DNA of 64,000 bases from an uncultured Elusimicrobiales bacterium (GTDB lineage: Bacteria > Elusimicrobiota > Elusimicrobia > Elusimicrobiales > Elusimicrobiaceae). The translations under genes and the position numbers were made by a program. The stretch's first letter is position 1. The number at the start of each line of letters is the position of its first letter. The stretch spans positions 62,001-126,000 of the forward strand of contig CALUXB010000001.1 of assembly GCA_944324645.1 (NCBI GenBank), given 5' to 3'. Under the pieces are notes generated by a model, which ran no database searches, was not told the DNA's origin, and worked only from the letters and a program-made list of their open reading frames with translations. Shown piece by piece: positions 43,863-52,255 of this stretch.

Positions 43863-46481
43863 ATGAAGAAAAAATTTATCATTTCCGGTATGAGCTGCGC
43901 CGCTTGTTCGGCCCGGGTGGAAAACACCGTGCGCGCTTTGCGCGGCGTACATAAAGCCGAAGTCAATTTGCTTCAGAATACGCTGCAGGTGGAATTTGAT
44001 GAGGCCGCACTCCGCCCCTCTGACATTATTCATACCGTAGAGAAGGCCGGCTATGGGGCCCAATTGGCGGAGGCGGACAGCCCCGCTATGGCTGCGCAGC
44101 CAAATCCTGCCGTTTTGGAACAGCGGCAGCTGCGCCGCCGTTTTTGCTGGTCTTTGTCTTTTATGCTGCCGCTGATGTATGTTTCTATGGGGCATATGTT
44201 TTCTTTTCCGTTGCCTAAACTGCTATTGAATAATCCGGCTCTGTTTGCGTTGCTGCAGTTTTTGTTGGTGTTGCCGATTCTGCTTGTCAACCGCGTAATC
44301 TTTATCAATGGTTTTAAGTCCCTGTGGCACTGCGCGCCAAATATGAACAGCTTGATTGCGGTAGGGGCTGGGGCGGCGTTTCTTTCTGGGTTGTGGGTAG
44401 TGTGCCGTGTTTTGTTTTTATTGGAAAAAACAGAAGCATTGGAAGCCCTGCACGGATTGTACTTTGAATCCGCTGCGATGATTTTAACGCTGATTACATT
44501 GGGCAAATACCTGGAAACGCGTGCCAAGAGCAAAACTTCCGGCGCGATAGAGCACCTGTTGCGCCTGGCCCCCCAAAAAGCGCTTTTAGTGGCGGAGGGA
44601 ACGGAAACAGAAATCCCCGCTGAGCAAATTCAGCCCGGCTTCATTTTGGCGGTAAAAGCGGGAATGTCCATACCGGCAGACGGTACGGTGGTGTTTGGGC
44701 AGGGGGTGGTGGATGAGTCTGCTTTAACGGGGGAAAGTATGCCGGTGGATAAAGCGCAAGAGAGTATCGTGCGCGCCGGTACAGTTAATTTATCGGGTTA
44801 TTTTCGTTTTCGGGTTACGCAATGCGGCAAGCAGACGGTGCTGTGCCAAATTATTGACTTGGTGGAACAGGCGGCCGCTTCTAAGGCCCCCATCGGGCGT
44901 TTGGCAGATAAGGTAAGCGGGGTGTTTGTGCCGGTGGTAATGGCTATAGCTTTTGTAACAGGGATTGGGTGGTATATGGCTGGTTATGGGGCGGCTTTTG
45001 CTCTAAGTATGGCGGTGGCGGTATTGGTGATTTCCTGCCCGTGCGCTTTAGGGCTGGCTACCCCTACGGCCATTATGGTGGGCACCGGCACTGGGGCACG
45101 CAATGGCATTTTGTTTAAATCAGCCGAAGCGTTGGAAACAGCCCGGTTGGCGGATACGGTGGTATTTGATAAAACCGGTACGTTGACGCAGGGCCGCCCG
45201 GAAGTGACAGATGTGTTTTTGGTAACAGGAATAGACAAAAAAACCTTTTGGACGCAGGCCCTGTCTGCCGAATCGTGTTCCGAACATCCTCTTTCGTATG
45301 CAGTGCTGCGTGCGGCCCAGCAGCAAGAGGCAGTCAAAATGCAGGTGCAGAATTTTCAGACTTGGCCCGGTGCCGGCATTACCGCCTGGTTGGCTGGGAA
45401 AGAAATAACAGCCGGCAACGCCGTATTGATGGCGCAAAGAGGGGTGCCTGTGCCACGGGATGTGGCGGCACGGGCCCAACAATGGAGCCGGCAAGGAAAA
45501 ACGGTTTTATATTTTGCCTGTGCAGGCCAATTAACCGGTGCGCTGGCTTTGACAGATTTGCCTAAACCGGGGGCGGCAGAAGCAGTGGCGGAGCTGAAAC
45601 AGCTGGGGCTTTCGGTTCTGCTTTTGAGCGGAGACCTCCTACAAACTGCGCAAGCCGTGGCGCAGAAGCTAGGTATTCCCCGCGTGATAGCAGGAGTATT
45701 GCCGCAAGACAAGGAAAAAGAAATCCGCCTCTTGCAGGCACAGCACCATAAGGTGATTATGGTGGGAGATGGTATAAACGATGCCCCGGCCCTGGCGCGC
45801 GCTGACATAGGGGTGGCCGTCGGAGCCGGCACGGACGTTGCATTAGAGAGTGCAGACGTTGTGTTGGTACGAAATGAGGTGTCCGGCGTAGCCGCGGCGG
45901 TGCGGCTATCGCGTGCGGTCATTACTAATATTAAAGAAAATTTATTTTGGGCCTTCTTTTACAATGTGTGCGGCATTCCGCTGGCGGCGGGGGTGTTTTA
46001 TCCGCTGTGGGGGTGGAAATTAAACCCAATGTTTGCCGCCGCGGCGATGAGTCTAAGCTCGGTTTTTGTGGTCACTAATGCGTTGCGTTTGCGGCGGTTT
46101 AAGCCGTTTGGCCCTTCCTCTGCCCGGGGAAGTGGCAACGTGTCTGCGGGCGGGGTATGTGCGGCAAGCGTAAAAAGTTCGTCTGAAATACAAAATGACT
46201 CTTCGGCCGCAGGAAGCAACTGCGGTGCGGGAAATTTTCAGAAAGTAGCGGAAGATTTGCAGAAAAAAGAGGGGAAGCCTATGACAAAAATTATCAAAAT
46301 AGAAGGTATGATGTGCGCCCACTGTGCCGGGCGCGTGGAAGCGGCGCTGCGCGCGCTGCCGGGTGTGACGGCGCGGGTGGATTTGGCTAAAAAAGAGGCC
46401 GAAGTGTCCGGCCCTTGCGATGAGGCCGCTTTAAAAGAGGCGGTGCAGAAAGCCGGCTATCAGGTGGTGTCCATTCGGTAA
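43863..46481 (+). CDS. copA: Copper-translocating P1B-type ATPase with C-terminal HMA domain
   Basis: Pumps Cu(I) out of the cytoplasm. 872 residues. The N-terminal metal-binding domain has SGMSCAACSAR (Cys12, Cys15). Eight membrane segments follow, with the actuator TGES, the membrane CPC motif (392-394), the phosphorylation site DKTGT (Asp at about 436), HPL in the nucleotide domain and GDGINDAPA. After the last helix comes a Ser/Gly/Asn-rich linker (about 755-800) and then a second metal-binding domain (807-872, EGMMCAHCAGR). A C-terminal HMA domain is unusual for CopA. Its first Met has its own ribosome-binding site (see the next entry). Confidence 0.94.
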   Translation: MKKKFIISGMSCAACSARVENTVRALRGVHKAEVNLLQNTLQVEFDEAALRPSDIIHTVEKAGYGAQLAEADSPAMAAQPNPAVLEQRQLRRRFCWSLSFMLPLMYVSMGHMFSFPLPKLLLNNPALFALLQFLLVLPILLVNRVIFINGFKSLWHCAPNMNSLIAVGAGAAFLSGLWVVCRVLFLLEKTEALEALHGLYFESAAMILTLITLGKYLETRAKSKTSGAIEHLLRLAPQKALLVAEGTETEIPAEQIQPGFILAVKAGMSIPADGTVVFGQGVVDESALTGESMPVDKAQESIVRAGTVNLSGYFRFRVTQCGKQTVLCQIIDLVEQAAASKAPIGRLADKVSGVFVPVVMAIAFVTGIGWYMAGYGAAFALSMAVAVLVISCPCALGLATPTAIMVGTGTGARNGILFKSAEALETARLADTVVFDKTGTLTQGRPEVTDVFLVTGIDKKTFWTQALSAESCSEHPLSYAVLRAAQQQEAVKMQVQNFQTWPGAGITAWLAGKEITAGNAVLMAQRGVPVPRDVAARAQQWSRQGKTVLYFACAGQLTGALALTDLPKPGAAEAVAELKQLGLSVLLLSGDLLQTAQAVAQKLGIPRVIAGVLPQDKEKEIRLLQAQHHKVIMVGDGINDAPALARADIGVAVGAGTDVALESADVVLVRNEVSGVAAAVRLSRAVITNIKENLFWAFFYNVCGIPLAAGVFYPLWGWKLNPMFAAAAMSLSSVFVVTNALRLRRFKPFGPSSARGSGNVSAGGVCAASVKSSSEIQNDSSAAGSNCGAGNFQKVAEDLQKKEGKPMTKIIKIEGMMCAHCAGRVEAALRALPGVTARVDLAKKEAEVSGPCDEAALKEAVQKAGYQVVSIR
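46281..46481 (+). CDS. copZ: Probable internally initiated CopZ-like copper chaperone, in frame within copA
   Basis: The last 66 codons of copA start with ATG at 46281, preceded by GAGGGG at 46269-46274, a good ribosome-binding site at six bases. The product would be a complete ferredoxin-fold copper chaperone (MTKIIKIEGMMCAHC to the VVSIR end) in the size range of CopZ (about 66-70 residues). The preceding Ser/Gly-rich linker suggests an ancestral copA-copZ pair fused by loss of the stop codon. Separate production of the chaperone is inferred from the internal site and not proven. Confidence 0.5.
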   Translation: MTKIIKIEGMMCAHCAGRVEAALRALPGVTARVDLAKKEAEVSGPCDEAALKEAVQKAGYQVVSIR

Positions 46482-46547
46482 ATGCCGCCGCAAAGACTGC
46501 CCAAAAGGGGCTTGGCTTGCGGCAGCGCTGTTGGGCGGGCTTTAGGT

Positions 46548-46553
46548 ATAAAG
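46548..46553 (+). promoter_or_regulatory. Candidate pilin promoter -10
   Basis: TATAAA in the copA-pilin gap, without a strong -35. The transcript would cross the T12 tract and the palindrome. Confidence 0.3.
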
Positions 46554-46623
46554 TGAGAAAGGGATTTAGAAGGGGGACGTTTCGTCGCGGGTTGGCAGAG
46601 AGGGACAGGAAGGCCTTGACTCG

Positions 46624-46635
46624 TTTTTTTTTTTT
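46624..46635 (+). repeat. T12 homopolymer next to the pilin palindrome
   Basis: Twelve consecutive T bases, of which the last five form the base of the 17-bp palindrome. It is prone to slippage. Confidence 0.85.
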
Positions 46636-46670
46636 GATACATTTTGCGTATGTGCAAAATGTATCAAAAA
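46631..46670. repeat. Perfect 17-bp inverted repeat at the pilin start
   Basis: TTTTTGATACATTTTGC and its exact reverse complement are separated by GTATGT. The first in-frame ATG of the pilin lies in the loop. No T-run follows on either strand, so it is not a standard terminator. It could be a protein-binding site, an mRNA switch, or the end of a mobile repeat. Confidence 0.9.
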
Positions 46671-47246
46671 ATAATTCCCGAAGAGAAAAACCCCGCAAAA
46701 CGCAGATTTGCCCTTTTTGTGTTTAATTGTTTTCTTCTTTCTTTTTCTAAAAATCTCCGCACACGCCGCGTGTGCGGTTTTACACTTATTGAGCTGTTGG
46801 TTGTAGTGTTGATTGTTGGCATATTGGCTGCAGTTGCTTTGCCTCAGTATCAGTATATCGTTAATAAATCCCGCTTCCAACAGGCTGTCGTATTTGTAGA
46901 TAGCTTAGCCAAAGCACAGCAAGTATATCGTATGGCTAATGGCAGCTACGCTACGGATATAACAGCTTTGGATATCGCGCTGCCGGCGGATTTTAATTCC
47001 AGCGGGGGAACTTCCGCACAGAACAAGAATATGAATTGTGATGTGTTTTCTGGGCGGATTTCCTGTGTGTTTTCCCGTGGGGAAATGAGTAATATAGCTT
47101 ATATCTATTGGTTGAATACCGGAAAAAGAGCTTGCGTTTCTTACCTTAGAAGCAATGAAAAAAGCCACGCTTTTTGCAAGCGCTTTACCGGCAAACAAAC
47201 TTATGAAACATTTGGCGCCTGGAGTATTTATTATATAGATAATTAA
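46650..47246 (+). CDS. Type IV pilin-like protein with atypically long leader
   Basis: 198 residues from the ATG at 46650. A basic leader of 43 residues precedes the prepilin peptidase site G|FTLIELLVVVLIVG. Then come the hydrophobic assembly helix, AVALPQYQY, and a globular part with cysteines near the C-terminus (CVSYLR, AFCKRF) suited to a disulfide loop. The usual Glu5 is present. Pilin leaders are normally under 25 residues. An in-frame GTG at 46770 would give a three-residue leader (M-C-G) but has no ribosome-binding site and sits in a second hairpin. No SD sequence precedes any start. Single pilin, no assembly genes nearby. Confidence 0.85.
   Translation: MCKMYQKIIPEEKNPAKRRFALFVFNCFLLSFSKNLRTRRVCGFTLIELLVVVLIVGILAAVALPQYQYIVNKSRFQQAVVFVDSLAKAQQVYRMANGSYATDITALDIALPADFNSSGGTSAQNKNMNCDVFSGRISCVFSRGEMSNIAYIYWLNTGKRACVSYLRSNEKSHAFCKRFTGKQTYETFGAWSIYYIDN
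46757..46777 (+). repeat. Perfect 9-bp hairpin over the pilin leader/mature junction
   Basis: CCGCACACG-CCG-CGTGTGCGG overlaps the codons just before FTLIE, including the alternative GTG start. Confidence 0.8.
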
Positions 47247-47254
47247 CTAAAGAC

Positions 47255-47286
47255 AAAACCGGCCTTTGAAAAAAGGCCGGTTTTTC
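47255..47286. terminator. Bidirectional terminator between pilin and deoB
   Basis: AAAACCGGCCTTT / AAAGGCCGGTTTT, A-rich on one side and T-rich on the other; it serves the two converging genes. Confidence 0.85.
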
Positions 47287-47316
47287 AATATTCTTGCGTT
47301 TTAAATGAGGCACAGC

Positions 47317-48525
47317 TTAGTCTTTTAAGAAGCTTTTGCCGCTGAGCAGTTTGGGCAGGCCCAAATAATCGGCGGCGGTTTGCCCCAAGTCGGCGTAGCT
47401 CTCACGCGCGCCTAAAAAGCCCGGTTTTACGTTCTTGCCAAACATCAATACGGGCACGTGTTCGCGGGTATGGTCGGTGCCTTTGTAGGTAGGGTCGCAG
47501 CCGTGGTCGGCGGTGATAAAGACGATGTCTTTGTCTTTTAAAAGGGCCGCCAGTTCCGGCAGGCGGGAGTCAAAATATTCCAGCCCTTTGGCGTAACCCT
47601 CTGCGTCGCGGCGGTGGCCCCAGGTCATATCAAAATCTACAAAGTTGGTAAAAATAATGCTGTTGTCCGGCGCGTTTTTGACTTCCTGTAAAGTAACGTC
47701 CCACAGCTCTTCTAGGCCGGAGGCTTTTACCGCGCGCGTAATGCCGCAGTGGGCAAAGATATCGGCTATTTTGCCGACGGATATTACATTTCCGCCCGCA
47801 TTCTTCATAACGTCTAATAATGTTTCGTGCGGAGGCGTGACGGAATAGTCGTGGCGGTTTTTGGTGCGTTTAAATTCGCCTTTTTTCTCCCCGGTAAAAG
47901 GCCGCGCAATCACGCGGGCGATGTTGTAGGGCTTTAAATGTTTAAAGGCAATTTCACACACTTGATACAGCCGCTCTAAGCCAAAATGTTCTTCGTGCGC
48001 GGCAATTTGGAACACGCTGTCTGCCGAGGTATAGCAAATGGGTTTGCCCGTTTTTAAGTGCTCTTCCCCCAGCTCTTCAATAATAACCGTGCCGGAGGCG
48101 GCTTTGTTGCCTAAAATGCCGCTTAGGCCGGCCTCTTGGCAGATTTTCTCTATCAGCTCCGGCGGGAAGGAAGGATAGTCCGGCTTAAAATAGCCCCAGT
48201 CAAACGTGACCGGCACGCCCGCCATTTCCCAATGGCCTGAAGAAGTGTCTTTGCCTTTGCTGACTTCTTTCATATATCCGTATTTGGCGGGCAGCTGCAG
48301 TTGGGCGGGGGGTTGAACACCAGCGGGGATTTCTTTACCGGTGGAAGCCTGCGCCGCTTTAAATAGCCCCAGCGCGGCCAGGTTGGGCAGTTTAAGGCCG
48401 CCGCGGGCGGCGGCGATGTGGCCCAGGGTGTCGGCCCCTTGGTCGCCAAAGTTGGTGGCGTCTTCTGCTCCGCCTACGCCAAAAGAATCCATCATCAAAA
48501 TAATTACGCGTCCTTTGTCTGACAT
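47317..48525 (-). CDS. deoB: Phosphopentomutase
   Basis: Interconverts ribose (or deoxyribose) 1- and 5-phosphates in nucleoside breakdown. 402 residues from 48525, CAGGAG upstream. Alkaline-phosphatase-like metal sites are visible: [13 protein letters not shown] at the N-terminus, the phosphoacceptor [14 protein letters not shown], and the late [21 protein letters not shown]. With hpt, nucleotidase and purA/B it is part of a nucleotide salvage theme. A TGCTAAAGT box at about 48586 may be its promoter. Confidence 0.95.
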   Translation of the reverse strand: MSDKGRVIILMMDSFGVGGAEDATNFGDQGADTLGHIAAARGGLKLPNLAALGLFKAAQASTGKEIPAGVQPPAQLQLPAKYGYMKEVSKGKDTSSGHWEMAGVPVTFDWGYFKPDYPSFPPELIEKICQEAGLSGILGNKAASGTVIIEELGEEHLKTGKPICYTSADSVFQIAAHEEHFGLERLYQVCEIAFKHLKPYNIARVIARPFTGEKKGEFKRTKNRHDYSVTPPHETLLDVMKNAGGNVISVGKIADIFAHCGITRAVKASGLEELWDVTLQEVKNAPDNSIIFTNFVDFDMTWGHRRDAEGYAKGLEYFDSRLPELAALLKDKDIVFITADHGCDPTYKGTDHTREHVPVLMFGKNVKPGFLGARESYADLGQTAADYLGLPKLLSGKSFLKD

Positions 48526-48585
48526 ATACGCTCCTGTATGCAATCCGGTACGGCTGTCTGTTTCAAGCCGCCTGCGGGTTTCTTT

Positions 48586-48591
48586 ACTTTA
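48586..48591 (-). promoter_or_regulatory. Candidate extended -10 promoter of deoB
   Basis: TG-C-TAAAGT on the minus strand, with a leader of about 55 bases. Confidence 0.4.
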
Positions 48592-48650
48592 GCAAATTAA
48601 GTGCTTGCTTCCAACCCCATAAATCCCGTACGCGCGCGCCAAAAAATCTG

Positions 48651-48656
48651 TATAAT
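48651..48656 (+). promoter_or_regulatory. -10 box of the YGGY autotransporter gene
   Basis: TATAAT with TG directly before it; GGAGGGAG ribosome-binding site close to the ATG at 48687. Confidence 0.55.
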
Positions 48657-48686
48657 GAACATAGCGTTATTTTCAGCGGAGGGAGT

Positions 48687-51407
48687 ATGAAAAAAATTTT
48701 TCTATTTGTTTTATCCGCACTTTTTATAAGCACCGGCGCTTCTGTTTGGGCCGGAAGCGGGTATAAGCCGACGTATAATGTGTCAGAAAAAGTATATGAT
48801 GAAATCTGGGCCGACTATGAAGACGGAGAGGGTGAGGAGGGGGTAGTGGACAGTTATTCAAACACCTTGACCGTAAATGGCAGTACCTTTAACGGCAATA
48901 TTATTACCGGCCAGAGTGAAAAAGGCAACGCCTACCAAAATAGTCTGTATATTAACGGCGGTATTATTAATTCTCCCGATTTGAAAGCCGGGGTGTCCGA
49001 TTCCCAAGACGCTACAGAAAATACCGTCGTAATCCGCAATGTGGCTGTGCAGTCTAATATTGTGGCGGGGGACGCTTCCGTCAACGCTCGCGACAATACG
49101 GTTACACTTAACAACGCTACTGTAAATTATAACAGCACGACCCAAAATCAGGTTATTGCCGGCAAAGGCTATTCCGGCGAAGTGGAATACAACTATTTAG
49201 ATATCAATTCCGGGTCTGTGTTGGATACGAGTGCTGCCGCCGGTTACAGCGACAACACTGGGGCGGTTTTTTACAATACGGTTACCGTGTCCGGCGCCAG
49301 CAGTATAAATAATACTTCTGGCTCCAATGCGGTGTTTGGAGGGTATTCCAAATCGGGCGATGTGTACAACAACCAAATTACGCTGCGTGACGCGTCTGCC
49401 GTAGCGGCGGATTTGTACGGCGGATATAGCAATTCTTCTGTAGCGGAACGCAATTTGGTCTTGGTGGAAAAAGCAGATATTACTGGTGATGTATATGGCG
49501 GATATACGGCGGCCGGCTCCCAAGCTTACGAGAACGAAGTACGTATGACGGGCGGGAAAGCGGCCGGTATTGTGGCTGGCGGCTGGGCGGAAGAGTCTGG
49601 CAATACACAGAGCAATAAAGTCAGCGTTTCTTCTTCCGCTGCATTGGAAGACAGCGCTTTAATATATGGCGGTTACGCTACACAAGGAAATGCTCTTTCT
49701 AATAAAGTGACGTTGAATGCTTCTTCTGCCGGGCAAGAAGCTTATGGAGGTTATTCCCAAAGCGGGGCGGCTACAAACAATACGCTGGCTATCACAGGGG
49801 CTGCGTCCGGCGGGCAAATGATTGCCGGCGGATACGGCGCAGCGGGGACGGCGGCTGGCAATGCGCTTTCCATCAGCAATTCCAATTTGGCGGCGGCTGG
49901 GCAAATCTACGGCGGGTACGGAGCAGCAGGCGCTTCTGAAAACGCGCTCAGTATTTCTTCTTCTGCGCTTACCGCCTCTTTATATGGTGGCTATGCCGAC
50001 AGCGGGGCTTCCTCTTCTAACCAAGTCAATATTTCCGGGGGAAGCGTAACGGGCAATGTGTACGGCGGTTATTCCGCGCAAGGGGAAGCTTCCGGCAATA
50101 CGGTCTATTTGAATAATGTAACCGTAGATGGGGATGTGTATGCCGGCTATACTGGCGCGGCGGAAGGGGTGACCAATAATAACACATTGGTCCTTTCCGG
50201 CAAAACGCAAGTGAATGGCGAATTCTACGGCGGAAACGGCACCACTTCCACCGGCAATTTCTTGTTACTGGATGGATATGAAGGCACCGTAGGCACTATC
50301 AATAATTTTGATACAGTAACGCTGCGCGGGTTAAGCAATCAAGTAACCTTTACGAGTGACGTGCAAAATGTAAATGTACAATTATACGGCAAGCCTTCTG
50401 AATTGGAACAGACATTGGCTTATACGCCCACAGGTTCTACGCTTATTTTAAACCGCGATACTTTAGGAGCCTATTCCTATACAATGCAAAGCGTGGCGCA
50501 AGGCGGCCAAACCGCTTGGAAGGTAAAAGGACAATATGACAATAAGTTGGCCAAGCCTTATGCCCAAGCTCAGTTAGCCGCATTAACTTTGGCTACACAA
50601 GGCGATGAAATGTTGGCAGCGGCTTTTGATGAGGCGGTCAAACTCCAAACAGACAACGATACTTTTGCCGGTATCCAGTATTATGATAATTCCTACGATA
50701 CAGGCAGTGGTTTTGATATGCAAAGCTTCGCTTTCCAGGCCGGCCGCTGGTTTAAATCCGGCGATAACGTGCTGGGATTGTTTGCGCAATATGCCCGCGG
50801 CCATTATTCCACCGATCCGGTAGATGCTACTGGCGATGCAGACGCTTTTACATTGGGTGGCTTTATGCTGCTGCCTTATAGTGATGAAGGCCGCTTTGAA
50901 TTGACGGCAAAAGCTGGCTATCAGAAAGAGGATTTTAATTCAGACGCTTTATCCTCCGAAGTGGACCAGGACGGATTCTATGGTGGTTTGTCGGCGGGTT
51001 TGGTGCAGAATATTTCCCAATTGCAACTTTATGGAAGATTAAATTGGCTTTATTTGCTGGGGGATAAGACGCACGATAATTTGGGCCAATCTATTAAATT
51101 TGAGGAAGTGCAAAGTTTAAACGGTAAAATAGGTGCACGCTTAAACTTGGGCACATTGGCTAACCGCTATAAACCGTATTTGGGCGTGTCCGGCATTTAT
51201 GAACTGGATGCGGACAGTAACCTGCAAGTGGACGGGCACAAAGTATCGGATGTGGATTTGGGCGGTTTTACCGGCCAGGCGGAAGTGGGAATAACGTATG
51301 AAAATAACGAATCGCTGATGCCGATGAAATCCAGTCTTTCCGTCTTTGGGCTGACCGGCCAGGCGGAGGGCTGGGGGGCCAACGTGCGTTTGGTATTTGC
51401 TTTCTAA
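48687..51407 (+). CDS. Autotransporter-type surface protein with YGGY solenoid repeats
   Basis: 906 residues. Signal peptide to about 22. The passenger (about 50-590) is a beta-solenoid. From about residue 215 it carries about ten units of 25-30 residues, each opening with YGGY or a variant (FGGY, AGGY, YAGY), then S/A-rich residues, Gly, an Asn and a strand of alternating V/L/I. A linker leads to a C-terminal barrel (about 640-906) that ends VRLVFAF, the outer-membrane insertion signal. Family and ligand unknown; probably an adhesin. It differs in repeat type from the Pmp-like protein at 57801. Followed by its own terminator. Confidence 0.85.
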   Translation: MKKIFLFVLSALFISTGASVWAGSGYKPTYNVSEKVYDEIWADYEDGEGEEGVVDSYSNTLTVNGSTFNGNIITGQSEKGNAYQNSLYINGGIINSPDLKAGVSDSQDATENTVVIRNVAVQSNIVAGDASVNARDNTVTLNNATVNYNSTTQNQVIAGKGYSGEVEYNYLDINSGSVLDTSAAAGYSDNTGAVFYNTVTVSGASSINNTSGSNAVFGGYSKSGDVYNNQITLRDASAVAADLYGGYSNSSVAERNLVLVEKADITGDVYGGYTAAGSQAYENEVRMTGGKAAGIVAGGWAEESGNTQSNKVSVSSSAALEDSALIYGGYATQGNALSNKVTLNASSAGQEAYGGYSQSGAATNNTLAITGAASGGQMIAGGYGAAGTAAGNALSISNSNLAAAGQIYGGYGAAGASENALSISSSALTASLYGGYADSGASSSNQVNISGGSVTGNVYGGYSAQGEASGNTVYLNNVTVDGDVYAGYTGAAEGVTNNNTLVLSGKTQVNGEFYGGNGTTSTGNFLLLDGYEGTVGTINNFDTVTLRGLSNQVTFTSDVQNVNVQLYGKPSELEQTLAYTPTGSTLILNRDTLGAYSYTMQSVAQGGQTAWKVKGQYDNKLAKPYAQAQLAALTLATQGDEMLAAAFDEAVKLQTDNDTFAGIQYYDNSYDTGSGFDMQSFAFQAGRWFKSGDNVLGLFAQYARGHYSTDPVDATGDADAFTLGGFMLLPYSDEGRFELTAKAGYQKEDFNSDALSSEVDQDGFYGGLSAGLVQNISQLQLYGRLNWLYLLGDKTHDNLGQSIKFEEVQSLNGKIGARLNLGTLANRYKPYLGVSGIYELDADSNLQVDGHKVSDVDLGGFTGQAEVGITYENNESLMPMKSSLSVFGLTGQAEGWGANVRLVFAF

Positions 51408-51420
51408 AAGCTATTTTGGC

Positions 51421-51452
51421 AAAAACCCCGGCTTGGCCCGGGGTTTTTTTAT
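51421..51452 (+). terminator. Intrinsic terminator after the YGGY autotransporter
   Basis: AAACCCCGG / CCGGGGTTT with a T7 tail. Confidence 0.9.
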
Positions 51453-51511
51453 TTAAACGTCGGGAAATATGCAGAAAGATAATGCGAAAAAACCGCTTTC
51501 CGCAACTGTAT

Positions 51512-51520
51512 ATTTCTTGC
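51512..51520 (+). promoter_or_regulatory. Extended -10 promoter of the unknown-protein/EAL operon
   Basis: TGCTAAACT, followed by a leader of about 100 bases with a small CAGCCT/AGGCTG hairpin. Confidence 0.45.
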
Positions 51521-51626
51521 TAAACTATATACGAAAGGGAAAGCCTGTAACTGCAGCCTTGCGTGTTGCGTAGGCTGTGGGTTAAGAAAATTTATGTAAA
51601 TAGGTACGGGCAAAAGAGAGGCAAAA

Positions 51627-52250
51627 ATGAATAAAGCATATGAAACTATGCGCGGTTTTTGGTTGGATGTGAACAATTTGCAACATAAAAAAGAGGTGCC
51701 GCTTTTGGCGGAGCGAAAGATTTGTGTGGCCGGGGTGGAAATGGCTGCGCGGGATACGCAAGGCGGCATAAAAAATTTGATGATAGCGGCTTCATCGTTA
51801 GGAAATGCCAGCGTGTATTTTGAAAATAACAGCGCCAGCGGGCTGGGCGGTTTTACTGGCGGCGCCGCCAGCGGTATTGTGCGGGAAAAAGCATTGCGTA
51901 TGATGCAGGCGGCGGCTTCTTTGGCGGAGCAGTTGGAACCGGTGGCGGTTTTGCCTGCGCAGACCAACCCGGAAAATATTACGTTGTTTGCAGTATCGGG
52001 TGAAGGGCAAATTTATGCTAAACAATTGCCCGAAGAACAGGCACGCCAGCGGGAAAATGCTCTGTATGGCTTTTTTGCTTACAGCCAGCAACTGTTGGGG
52101 GCTTTCCGTGCACAACAGGAAGCTGCGCAGACGGCTAATACCCCTGCTCAAACGCTCCAAACTCCGGCGTCTCAGCAAGAAGAAAAACAGGGGGCTTCCC
52201 AAGAAGCTGCTGCAACTTCTTTGCCAGAGAATGAGGATAAAACAATTTAA
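51627..52250 (+). CDS. Unknown soluble protein preceding the c-di-GMP phosphodiesterase
   Basis: 207 residues; AGAGAGG ribosome-binding site. No signal peptide. A compact N-terminal part (1-150) has Gly/Ala-rich GLGGFTGGAASG and a helical AYGFFAYSQQLLGAF region. A disordered Gln/Ala/Glu/Pro tail (155-207) follows. I recognise no family. It ends six bases before the EAL gene, so the two are co-transcribed and may act in the same signalling step. Confidence 0.7.
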   Translation: MNKAYETMRGFWLDVNNLQHKKEVPLLAERKICVAGVEMAARDTQGGIKNLMIAASSLGNASVYFENNSASGLGGFTGGAASGIVREKALRMMQAAASLAEQLEPVAVLPAQTNPENITLFAVSGEGQIYAKQLPEEQARQRENALYGFFAYSQQLLGAFRAQQEAAQTANTPAQTLQTPASQQEEKQGASQEAAATSLPENEDKTI

Positions 52251-52255
52251 ACCAT

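Noticed and set aside
46387..46880. Minus-strand frames through the pilin palindrome
   Set aside because: They reuse palindrome codons, have no ribosome-binding site and low-complexity Lys/Ser/Pro content.
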